Shown here piece by piece: positions 23,610-30,502 of a stretch of DNA of 34,564 bases (positions are counted from its first letter, which is position 1; every line of letters starts with the position of its first letter). Position numbers and translations under genes: made by a program. The stretch comes from Acetomicrobium sp. S15 = DSM 107314 (GTDB lineage: Bacteria; Synergistota; Synergistia; Synergistales; Thermosynergistaceae), in contig NZ_JADEVE010000025.1 in NCBI RefSeq assembly GCF_016125955.1, positions 1 to 34,564 on the forward strand, written 5' to 3'. The notes under the pieces were generated by a model. It was not told the DNA's origin. It ran no database searches and saw only the letters and a list, made by a program, of their open reading frames with translations.

Positions 23610-24890
23610 TTACATATAACCCAACAAACTTGGTAAATAAGAGGCAATTGCTGGAATGTAAGTTACCATTAACACGACCACAATAAGAGCTACTATAAAT
23701 GGCAATATCGGTTTTACAATATCATCAAATTTAATTTTAGCAATACTACTTACCACAAATAGATTTAACCCAACAGGTGGGGTAACTTGTCCTATAGCCA
23801 AATTTATCGTCATAACTATGCCAACAACTAGTGGATTGATATTTAAACTGCGCATAATTGGCAAAAATATCGGAGTAATCAATACTATACAGGCAATGGA
23901 ATCTAAAAACATGCCAGCTATAAGCAAGACAACGTTAAACAATAGTAAAATTAGATAAGGATTCTCCGTAATGGAAAGGACAAGGCTGCCTATCCTCTGC
24001 GGAACCTGCTCGCTCGCCAAAAACCACCCAAAGAACATGGCAGCCGCGATCAACATGAGGATGTTGGCGGTGGACTTTGCGGAATCCTCGGTCACTTTGA
24101 ATAGATCTTTCCATCTCAATTCGCGATACACAAACTTGCCAATTATTAACCCATACGCAGAAGCCACAATGGCCGACTCGGTCGGAGTGAAAACTCCGCT
24201 ATATATACCACCCAATATTATTATCGGCATTAATAATGCAGGAAAGGCATCAACAAAAGAAACAAAGAACTCTTTAAAGCTAAAAGACCCCTCGCCCACA
24301 TAGCCCTCTCTCTTAGAAAAATAATAATTGAGAACCATAAGCGCTACGCCCATCAAAATGCCCGGGAATATGCCACCAAGAAATAGCCCAGCTATTGAAA
24401 CTTCCGCATTGACTCCATACACAACCATTGGAATGCTCGGTGGTATTACTATGCCTATAGTTCCAGCGGCTGCGATCACCGCAGCAGAATATTTTCTATC
24501 GTAGCCCTTTTCTTCCATCGGAGGGATCATAATGCTACCAATAGCAGCTGCCGTGGCAGGCGACGACCCGGATATGGCGGCAAAAAACATGGAAGCGAGA
24601 ATGGAGACCATAGCAAGCCCGCCTGTAATAGCTCCTACAACAGAATATGCAAACCTGACCAACCTCTTAGAAATGCCGCCTCTCGTCATTATGTTCCCAG
24701 CGAGGATAAAAAATGGGATGGCCATCACGGGGAAAGAGTTGACACCTTTGACCATCATTTGAGGAGCTATCATCAACGGGACGGAAGTGCCAAAGAGCGT
24801 AGCAAATATGCCCGCTAATATCAGAGAGAAAGATATCGGTATCCCAATTAATAGAAATACAAAGAAAAACACAAAAGAAAGTAGCGCCAT
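23610..24890 (-). CDS. dctM: TRAP transporter large permease, DctM family
   Basis: The 426-residue membrane protein is the ion-coupled permease of a TRAP carrier. It shows GIPISFSLILAGI, the family stretches AISGSSPATAAAIGSIMIP and GTIGIVIPPSIPMVVYG, and INLAIGQVTPPVGLNLFV near the end, with about twelve membrane segments. ATG 24890 follows GAGGAG. It directly follows dctQ by 16 bases. With DctP and DctQ it should import the organic acid handled by the operon's hydratase and lyases. Confidence 0.95.
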   Translation of the reverse strand: MALLSFVFFFVFLLIGIPISFSLILAGIFATLFGTSVPLMIAPQMMVKGVNSFPVMAIPFFILAGNIMTRGGISKRLVRFAYSVVGAITGGLAMVSILASMFFAAISGSSPATAAAIGSIMIPPMEEKGYDRKYSAAVIAAAGTIGIVIPPSIPMVVYGVNAEVSIAGLFLGGIFPGILMGVALMVLNYYFSKREGYVGEGSFSFKEFFVSFVDAFPALLMPIIILGGIYSGVFTPTESAIVASAYGLIIGKFVYRELRWKDLFKVTEDSAKSTANILMLIAAAMFFGWFLASEQVPQRIGSLVLSITENPYLILLLFNVVLLIAGMFLDSIACIVLITPIFLPIMRSLNINPLVVGIVMTINLAIGQVTPPVGLNLFVVSSIAKIKFDDIVKPILPFIVALIVVVLMVTYIPAIASYLPSLLGYM

Positions 24891-24906
24891 TCACATCAAC
24901 TCCTCA

Positions 24907-25389
24907 TCAATTAGTTGCCTTTTGGTTAATGGTACAAATCAAGTGATAGGCAAAATTAACGGCAGACAGCAAAAAACCCAAGGGATAAGCAAAATAAACA
25001 TAGGCCATCGGTATTTGCATAGAAGGCGCAAGTTGAGCAAAAGTCCTCCTGGTTACGTCCCAACCAACTTTTGCGAGAATTAAAGCCATAAAGATGCAGA
25101 CGGAATAAGCTATAACAGTAATAACCTTCTTTTTGCTAAAACTAAGCCTGCTCACAAAATATTCCACCCCTACGTGGCCAAGCTCCTTCACGGAAACGGC
25201 GGAGCCCAGAAAAACGACCCATACGAAAAGAAAGCGCGCGAGCTCTTCTGTCCAGCTCAGTGGCAATTTGAAAACATAACGAAACAAGACTTGGATCAAA
25301 GTAACTATACTCATAATCGTAAAGAGGGGCACTATAATCAAAATGACCATTCTATTTAGCTTATTAATAGCCATATTAAAGGCGTGCAC
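24907..25389 (-). CDS. dctQ: TRAP transporter small permease, DctQ family
   Basis: This 160-residue protein has four hydrophobic segments and the DctQ pattern FRYVFKLPLSWTEELARFLFVWVVFLG (core LSWTEELARFLF) followed by GAV/GSAVSVKELGHVGVEYF. It links the binding protein to the large permease. The start is GTG 25389 with AGGTGG 7 bases upstream; no ATG with a comparable site is nearer. A strong hairpin separates it from dctP. Confidence 0.92.
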   Translation of the reverse strand: MHAFNMAINKLNRMVILIIVPLFTIMSIVTLIQVLFRYVFKLPLSWTEELARFLFVWVVFLGSAVSVKELGHVGVEYFVSRLSFSKKKVITVIAYSVCIFMALILAKVGWDVTRRTFAQLAPSMQIPMAYVYFAYPLGFLLSAVNFAYHLICTINQKATN

Positions 25390-25414
25390 AAGATCACCAC
25401 CTTTGTAGATAAGC

Positions 25415-25454
25415 CATCGAGTAGGAAGAGTTTGTATCTACTTCCTACTCGATG
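25415..25454 (-). terminator. Strong intercistronic hairpin between dctP and dctQ
   Basis: A perfect 14-bp stem (CATCGAGTAGGAAG at 25415-25428 with its inverse at 25441-25454) has a 12-base loop, placed 16 bases past the dctP stop codon. There is no T-run, so it probably stabilises the dctP message and reduces read-through, as with the hairpin after tctC. Confidence 0.65.
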
Positions 25455-25470
25455 ATCACGCAATATAAAT

Positions 25471-26454
25471 CTATTTGGATGTAGCTATTATTTCGTTAAA
25501 AACATCTCCAAACTTCGGTCCGTACTTATCGTAAACCGGTTGAACGGCCTTCTTGAATGCGGGAATATCGGGATTCTCGACAAATTGAACGCCTTTATCT
25601 TTTGCCTCTTGCAAATATTGTTTATCCCTCTCCGCTGATAAGTTTCTCTCATAAGCACCTGCTTCGATGGCGGCCTCTTTAAGAGCTTTTTGTTGGTCGG
25701 GAGTCAACCTCTCCCAAACCAGTTTGCTTATTATCAACGGCTCAGCTGTGTACAAGTGACCCGTAAGGGAACAATGTTTCTGCACTTCGTAAAATCGCGA
25801 TTCGATCAAGTGAGCCAGTGGGTTTTCTTGACCGTCAACCACTCCAAGTTGCAATGCCGAATAAAGTTCACCGAAAGAAATCGGCGTAGGAAGCGCTCCC
25901 AACGCTTTGAACGTGTCGATGCTCACGGGGCTTTCTGGAACGCGAATTTTAAGCCCCTTGAGATCATCCGGCGTATGGATCGGCCTAACGTTGTTCGTGA
26001 TGTGCCTAAACCCATTTTCCCAGTATGCCAAAATCACCAGCCCGACGCCCTCAACCTTTTTGGCCACACGCTCACCAACAGGACCATCTAAGATGGAGTA
26101 TGTCTGTTCTCTGGTAGTGAATATGAAAGGCAAGTCGAACACTCCGATGAGCGGTTCAAAGTTAGACACGATCATCGAAGAAGTGAGGACCATGTCGATC
26201 GTGCCAAATTGCGCTCCCTCTGTGCTCTCCCTTTGCGGCGCCAAAGAGTCCGAAGGGTAGACCTGCACCTTGACCTCGCCACTGGTTTTTTGCTCAACCA
26301 ATTCAGCGAATTTTAGTGAGCCAAGTTGGTAGTGATGGGTGGGAGCACCCGTATGGCTCAGCTTCAGGAGAACCTCCTTAGCCGAAGCTCCCGAAGCAAA
26401 AAGCCCCAATACAAAAAAACTGAGAACTAATATCACGGCAAATGACCTCTTCAT
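25471..26454 (-). CDS. dctP: TRAP transporter periplasmic binding protein, DctP family
   Basis: The 327-residue protein has a signal peptide (MKRSFAVILVLSFFVLGLF, probably cut after GASA) and a DctP fold. Recognisable stretches are LKLSHTGAPTHHYQLGSLKF, VQVYPSDSLAPQRES, FDLPFIFTTREQ, LKGLKIRVPESPV (with the substrate-carboxylate arginine) and GELYSALQLGVVDGQENP. It captures an organic acid in the periplasm. ATG 26454 follows GGAGGTGTC. The partner permeases follow after a hairpin. The ligand is likely a C4-C6 carboxylate by operon context. Confidence 0.95.
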   Translation of the reverse strand: MKRSFAVILVLSFFVLGLFASGASAKEVLLKLSHTGAPTHHYQLGSLKFAELVEQKTSGEVKVQVYPSDSLAPQRESTEGAQFGTIDMVLTSSMIVSNFEPLIGVFDLPFIFTTREQTYSILDGPVGERVAKKVEGVGLVILAYWENGFRHITNNVRPIHTPDDLKGLKIRVPESPVSIDTFKALGALPTPISFGELYSALQLGVVDGQENPLAHLIESRFYEVQKHCSLTGHLYTAEPLIISKLVWERLTPDQQKALKEAAIEAGAYERNLSAERDKQYLQEAKDKGVQFVENPDIPAFKKAVQPVYDKYGPKFGDVFNEIIATSK

Positions 26455-26525
26455 ATAGTGACACCTCCTGCCTCTTTATTTGATGAGCTCAAAACTCTTG
26501 ATCCCTCACGCGCCTTTCAAACAAA

Positions 26526-27017
26526 CTAAAGAAGGTGCTGCTTTGCGTACTCGATTAAGCCGCCTGCTTCTGCTATTTCTTTGGCCAGCCGCGGCATGGG
26601 GCTGGCTTTAAACTTGAGGCCGCTGGTAACGTCCTCTATAGTTCCGCTTTCCAGGTCAACTGAAAGTTCGTCCCCATCCCCAACGGCATCCACTGCTTCC
26701 GGTGCTTCCAATATGGGAAGACCTATGTTGACACAATTCCGGAAGAATATCCTGGCAAAAGATTTGGCAATGACACAGGAAATGCCCAAACCTTTAAGGG
26801 CAAGCGGCGCGTGTTCTCTCGAGCTGCCGCACCCGAAGTTCTCCTCAGCCACCACGATGTCTCCTGGTTTAGCACTTTTGGCAAAATCGGGGCGGATGTT
26901 TTCCATACAGTGTCTACCTAATTCTTTGGGATCCTGTAGGTTTAGGTATTTCGCAGGTATCACAGCGTCCGTGTCCACATCCCTGCCGAATTTCCAAACA
27001 CGACCCTCGATCTTCAT
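26526..27017 (-). CDS. LeuD-type hydratase small subunit (3-isopropylmalate/dimethylmaleate dehydratase family)
   Basis: This 163-residue swivelling-domain subunit belongs to the aconitase superfamily. It shows GRVWKFGRDVDTDAVIPAKYL at the N terminus, the serine loop FGCGSSREHAPLALKGLG, and SFARIFFRNCVNIGLP. With the large subunit, whose stop it overlaps by four bases (ATGA), it forms a hydro-lyase that isomerises or hydrates a dicarboxylate. No leuA or typical leuB is present, and the operon carries a TRAP importer and two ICL-family proteins. A catabolic role such as dimethylmaleate or citraconate hydration is therefore more likely than leucine synthesis. Confidence 0.88.
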   Translation of the reverse strand: MKIEGRVWKFGRDVDTDAVIPAKYLNLQDPKELGRHCMENIRPDFAKSAKPGDIVVAEENFGCGSSREHAPLALKGLGISCVIAKSFARIFFRNCVNIGLPILEAPEAVDAVGDGDELSVDLESGTIEDVTSGLKFKASPMPRLAKEIAEAGGLIEYAKQHLL

Positions 27018-28276
27018 GAAAGTACCTCCTCTGGGCTCCCTATGCGTCCCAACACGCCAGAAGCGGCCGTTACTGCTGGGTTAGCGAGATAAACTTCACT
27101 TTTTGGATGTCCCATCCTGCCGATGAAGTTTCGATTGGTGGTAGAGATTGCCTTTTCGCCCTCAGCGAGCACACCCATATGCCCTCCTAAGCATGGTCCA
27201 CATGTTGGCGTGCTGAAAGCAGCGCCGGCATCCAAGAAGATCTCTACGAGGCCTTCTTTTAAGGCATCTTTGTAAACGCGTTGCGTGGCTGGTATGACAA
27301 TCATCCTGACATGAGGATGAACCTTTTTGCCTTTTAGCACGGAAGCCGCTATCTTTAAATCTTCCAACCTGCCATTTGTGCACGAGCCGATTACAACTTG
27401 ATCTACAGATATACCTCTGAGCTCGCTCACGGGCTTGACGTTTGCCGGGCTTGATGGACAAGCTACCAAAGGCTCCATATCGTCCACATCTACCCGTATC
27501 TCTTGAGCAAAGTGAGCATCTGGGTCGCTGACCTCAGGGACAAACGCCTTTTTCGCCTTCGGTTTGACGTATTCGATGGTTTTTTCATCTGGCTCGATAA
27601 AGGCCGTTTTTGCCCCGGCTTCAACCGCCATATTGCACATGGTAAACCTGCCATCCATCGAAAGCTCTCTTATGGCAGCGCCTGAAAATTCGATAGCCAT
27701 ATACCTCGCTCCATCAACCCCGATCTCGCTTATTGCTGCCAACACCAGGTCTTTGCCGCCGACCCATGGGCGCAGTTTTCCGCTGAAGACAAATTTGATC
27801 GTTTCTGGCACACGAAACCAGAGTTTGCCTGTTGCCATAGCCACGGCCGCGTCGGTGCTGCCGATACCTATGCCCAGTGCACCCGCGGCACCATATGTGC
27901 ATGTATGAGAATCGGCACCGACTATCAAGTCTCCTGGCAAGGTCAACCCCTCTTCCGGGAGAAGTGCGTGTTCAATTCCCATCCTTCCGATTTCGTAATA
28001 ATGCGTTATTCCATGTTCGCGGGCGAATCCTCTAAGAAGCTTTGAATTTGAGGCCGATTGCACGTCTTTGTTTGGCGTAAAGTGATCGGGCACCAGGGCT
28101 ATTTTGTCTTTATCGAACACGGTTTTTGCACCAATTTTCTTGAATTGCTCTACAGTTAGAGGAGAGGTTATGTCATTGCTCAAGACCAAATCCACATTGG
28201 CAAAGACGAACTCCCCTGCTCTTACATCTTTACCTGTATGCTTTGAAAATATCTTTTCGACCGCAGTCATGCCCAT
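27014..28276 (-). CDS. LeuC-type hydratase large subunit (aconitase superfamily)
   Basis: The 420-residue protein is the Fe-S subunit of the same hydro-lyase. The three cluster cysteines are in SCTNGR (about residue 300) and CGPCLGG (about 360). GADSHTCTYGAAGALGIGIGSTD is the substrate-cluster region (core DSHTCTYGAAG). The length is that of the short archaeal/Thermotoga-type LeuC, which also includes homoaconitase and dimethylmaleate hydratase DmdA. ATG 28276 has GGGGGG 9 bases upstream; a second ATG two codons on is possible. Upstream is the KKCGH lyase gene, so hydration followed by C-C cleavage is the obvious sequence of reactions. Confidence 0.9.
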   Translation of the reverse strand: MGMTAVEKIFSKHTGKDVRAGEFVFANVDLVLSNDITSPLTVEQFKKIGAKTVFDKDKIALVPDHFTPNKDVQSASNSKLLRGFAREHGITHYYEIGRMGIEHALLPEEGLTLPGDLIVGADSHTCTYGAAGALGIGIGSTDAAVAMATGKLWFRVPETIKFVFSGKLRPWVGGKDLVLAAISEIGVDGARYMAIEFSGAAIRELSMDGRFTMCNMAVEAGAKTAFIEPDEKTIEYVKPKAKKAFVPEVSDPDAHFAQEIRVDVDDMEPLVACPSSPANVKPVSELRGISVDQVVIGSCTNGRLEDLKIAASVLKGKKVHPHVRMIVIPATQRVYKDALKEGLVEIFLDAGAAFSTPTCGPCLGGHMGVLAEGEKAISTTNRNFIGRMGHPKSEVYLANPAVTAASGVLGRIGSPEEVLS

Positions 28277-28297
28277 GATCCCATGCCCCCCTTCAGT

Positions 28298-29191
28298 TCA
28301 ATCGGCTGCGCTTCTCCCCGTGGCGTATTTGCGCTCCTTTTCGCGGATCGTCGGCAGGCCTACGAGCTCATTAAACTTGTCGAAGGGTATCATGCGCTCG
28401 AGCATCCCGGCAGTGGTGCCAGTTTTTTTAAGCTCATTCATGAGATCCAAAACCGCTTTAGCTTCGACATAAGTAGAAGAAACTGGGTATATGGCTATGT
28501 TGTAGCCTATTTCCTGTAGCTCTTGAGCAGACAAAAGAGGGGTTCTTCCGTGCTCTATCATGTTGGCTAAAACCGGCACTTTGAAGCTTGATGTGATCTT
28601 TTTCATCTCTTCTACCGACTCGGGAGACTCGACGAAGATTATGTCGGCACCCGCTTCCTCGTAGGCCTTGGCTCGCTCTATAGCCGCATCGATACCGAAG
28701 TTGGTCCGCGCGTCTGTACGAGCCATTATCATGAAGTCATCATCAAATCTGGCATCGCAGGCTGCTTTGATCTTACCGACCATCTCCTCTGTCGATATCA
28801 CTTCTCTACCGAGCATGTGACCGCACTTTTTGGGAGCCACTTGGTCCTCTATCTGAATGCAAGCCACTCCTGCCTTTTCGTAGAGGCGCACCGTCCTTTG
28901 CACGTTTATGGCGTTGCCGAAGCCCGTATCGCCATCGGCTATAACGGGAACACTTACAGCTTCGACAATGTTAGCTGCCCTAAAAGCCATCTCAGTTTGT
29001 GTTAAAAGCCCTACATCGGGTTGACCGAGCACGCTGGCCGATGTGCCGTAGCCTGTCATGTAAACAGCTTCAAAACCCGTCATTTCGATGATTTTAGCTG
29101 TGAGGGCATCGTGAGTTCCTGGTGCTACCAATATTTGGTTACGAGACAGAAGCTCCCTTAAGCGTTTTGCAATCTTGTTCACCACGTCCAT
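28298..29191 (-). CDS. ICL/PEP-mutase family lyase (2-methylisocitrate or 2,3-dimethylmalate lyase-like)
   Basis: The 297-residue enzyme carries intact lyase motifs: VAPGTHDALTAKII, metal-binding ADGDTGFGN (86-94), IEDQVAPKKCGH with the catalytic cysteine at 123, and MARTDARTNFGIDAAI. Such enzymes split a substituted malate or isocitrate into two smaller acids, for example 2-methylisocitrate or 2,3-dimethylmalate. ATG 29191 has GGAGG 5 bases upstream; the longer frame from 29203 would cover that site. It is the first enzyme gene after the GntR regulator, just before the hydratase pair. Confidence 0.9.
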   Translation of the reverse strand: MDVVNKIAKRLRELLSRNQILVAPGTHDALTAKIIEMTGFEAVYMTGYGTSASVLGQPDVGLLTQTEMAFRAANIVEAVSVPVIADGDTGFGNAINVQRTVRLYEKAGVACIQIEDQVAPKKCGHMLGREVISTEEMVGKIKAACDARFDDDFMIMARTDARTNFGIDAAIERAKAYEEAGADIIFVESPESVEEMKKITSSFKVPVLANMIEHGRTPLLSAQELQEIGYNIAIYPVSSTYVEAKAVLDLMNELKKTGTTAGMLERMIPFDKFNELVGLPTIREKERKYATGRSAAD

Positions 29192-29225
29192 GTTCACCTC
29201 CACATAAATTTAGACAAACTCATAA

Positions 29226-29951
29226 CTACAGAGCAGCGGGCTTTTCTTCAGGCAGAAGAGAGCCTGTATCTGTTTTTTTCTGGACGTCTGCGAAGCCCGT
29301 TTTACGCCGCACGAAGTAGCTGTAAGCGCGGTTCTCCTCGAGCGTCTTGATGTCAGCCCGGCGAAGTGCTTTAATCACTTCGTAGTGAAGGCGTGCCGTC
29401 TCTTCCAAGCTTTCGGCATGCTTTAAGTCTTCCATGATGCCCAAGAGGATTTGATAATGTATATTTGTCAGTATCTTCCGCGTAAGCCGTAAGCCCGATT
29501 TTCTCCACAAGTACTGGTGGAACTCTATATCCAACGCCATGAATTTGGGCAAGATCACCTCCCTAAGAGCTTCTTCCTGAGAAGAATCGACCATCTTATC
29601 GACGAGATGCACCAGGTACGCCAGATCATCCTCTTCTAACCTCTTTTTATTGATGAGGTCTTTGTATATCTGCATCTCCAAGAAAAAGCGCAAGTTGTAA
29701 AGTTCCTCCATCTCGTTCTCGGTGAAAGCAGCCACATAGCTGCCTTTTCGCGGAACTATCTTCACTAACCCTTTTGCCGCAAGCTCGCGCAGGGCCTCGC
29801 GAATTGGAGCCTTGCTCACCTCAAGCTCAATTGCAATGTCTGATTCGTTCAGCCAATCCCCAGGTTTGTACCTCCCAGAAAAGAGAATAAGGTCAATTAT
29901 CTTATCTCGCACGGCAGCGGAAAGGCTCTTATAGGCAAGCATATTTTCCAT
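29226..29951 (-). CDS. GntR-family transcriptional regulator (FCD domain)
   Basis: The 241-residue regulator has a winged helix-turn-helix (RDKIIDLILFSGRYKPGDWL, ALE/IALEVSKAPIREALRELA, GLVKIVPRKGSYVA) and a C-terminal FCD helical bundle (NLRFFLEMQIYKDLI, then DIEFHQYLWRKSG). It is first in the minus-strand operon, 34 bases before the lyase, and presumably regulates it in response to the imported acid. ATG 29951 has only a weak GGGA site. A 12-base palindrome sits just upstream and may be its operator. Confidence 0.9.
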   Translation of the reverse strand: MENMLAYKSLSAAVRDKIIDLILFSGRYKPGDWLNESDIAIELEVSKAPIREALRELAAKGLVKIVPRKGSYVAAFTENEMEELYNLRFFLEMQIYKDLINKKRLEEDDLAYLVHLVDKMVDSSQEEALREVILPKFMALDIEFHQYLWRKSGLRLTRKILTNIHYQILLGIMEDLKHAESLEETARLHYEVIKALRRADIKTLEENRAYSYFVRRKTGFADVQKKTDTGSLLPEEKPAAL

Positions 29952-29967
29952 TTATTCAGTCCCTTCT

Positions 29968-29979
29968 ACTTTCGAAAGT
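29968..29979. promoter_or_regulatory. 12-bp palindrome upstream of gntR, possible operator
   Basis: ACTTTCGAAAGT is a perfect palindrome 16 bases before the regulator's start codon. GntR-family proteins bind short inverted repeats close to their own promoters, so autoregulation is plausible. No second copy was found in the window. Confidence 0.3.
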
Positions 29980-30232
29980 CGAACGATTGTGATAAAAGGA
30001 TAGCATAAACAACGCAAGGAATGCAACTCTGACTTTTATTAACCATATAAATTGAGTCTAAAGTCCTACTGGTATCGAATAATAGTTGCACCTGAGTGTC
30101 CAGATAGCTTACCAATAATACTAAGGAAGGCATGCACTGTTTTGTTCTCTTAGGTCCCACTCTTCTTGAGAAATGAGACATGGGGCAATCACAGGGCAGT
30201 CCAAACATCTTCGCTTGTGTCAACGTCTGGTA
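29980..30232. other. Intergenic stretch without recognised gene
   Basis: No convincing frame or RNA was seen. On the minus strand, loosely matching TTGCAT or TTGCGT boxes and a TATCAC occur around 29990-30035 and could hold the promoter of the gntR operon. The match is too weak to call. Confidence 0.4.
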
Positions 30233-30400
30233 AAGGACTTGGCAAGAATATGAACTGTTTAAATGTCACCTATATATTTACAAACCACCTCAGGATGAGA
30301 AAGAGGCTTGCTGAACATCCTCAGAGGTGTGGTGTTGCGACAAATTAACCAAAGGACAGAGGAAAAGGTGGTTAATGCCTGGTGCATATTGAGATACGGT
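30233..30400 (+). pseudogene. Decayed transposase 3' end, copy 1
   Basis: This stretch resembles 33959-34160 base for base over many short blocks: AAGGAC.TGGC, ATA.GAACTG, AAGAGGCTT.TGA.CATCC and GGAAAAG, ending CATAT..TGA.A.ACGGT. A one-base deletion shifts the frame near the start, and about 35 bases are missing near the end relative to copy 2. The peptide RKRLAEHPQRCG corresponds to TKRLLEHPSRCS in copy 2. It is a relic with no coding capacity left. Confidence 0.6.
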
Positions 30401-30441
30401 TTTTTTAAAGTTTTTGTTCAAGAGTTTCTTAGAGTTTTCTT

Positions 30442-30489
30442 AAAAAAGTTACCGAGAGCCCAAAGACATGTGGCCTAAGGGCTCCCGGT
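30442..30489 (-). terminator. Intrinsic terminator after the aldehyde oxidoreductase gene
   Basis: On the minus strand ACCGGGAGCCC (30489-30479) pairs with GGGCTCTCGGT (30461-30451), with one G-U pair. AACTTTTTT follows. It starts 13 bases past the stop codon. Confidence 0.88.
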
Positions 30490-30502
30490 AAAAATATGAC
30501 CT

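Noticed and set aside
20553-28276. Leucine biosynthesis operon (leuB, leuC, leuD)
   Set aside because: There is no leuA, the dehydrogenase looks like tartrate/D-malate types, and the genes are interleaved with a TRAP carrier, two ICL-family genes and a GntR regulator.
30166-30348. 60-codon plus-strand frame as a small gene
   Set aside because: It is the frameshifted relic of the transposase end seen intact at 33875-34153, without a ribosome-binding site.
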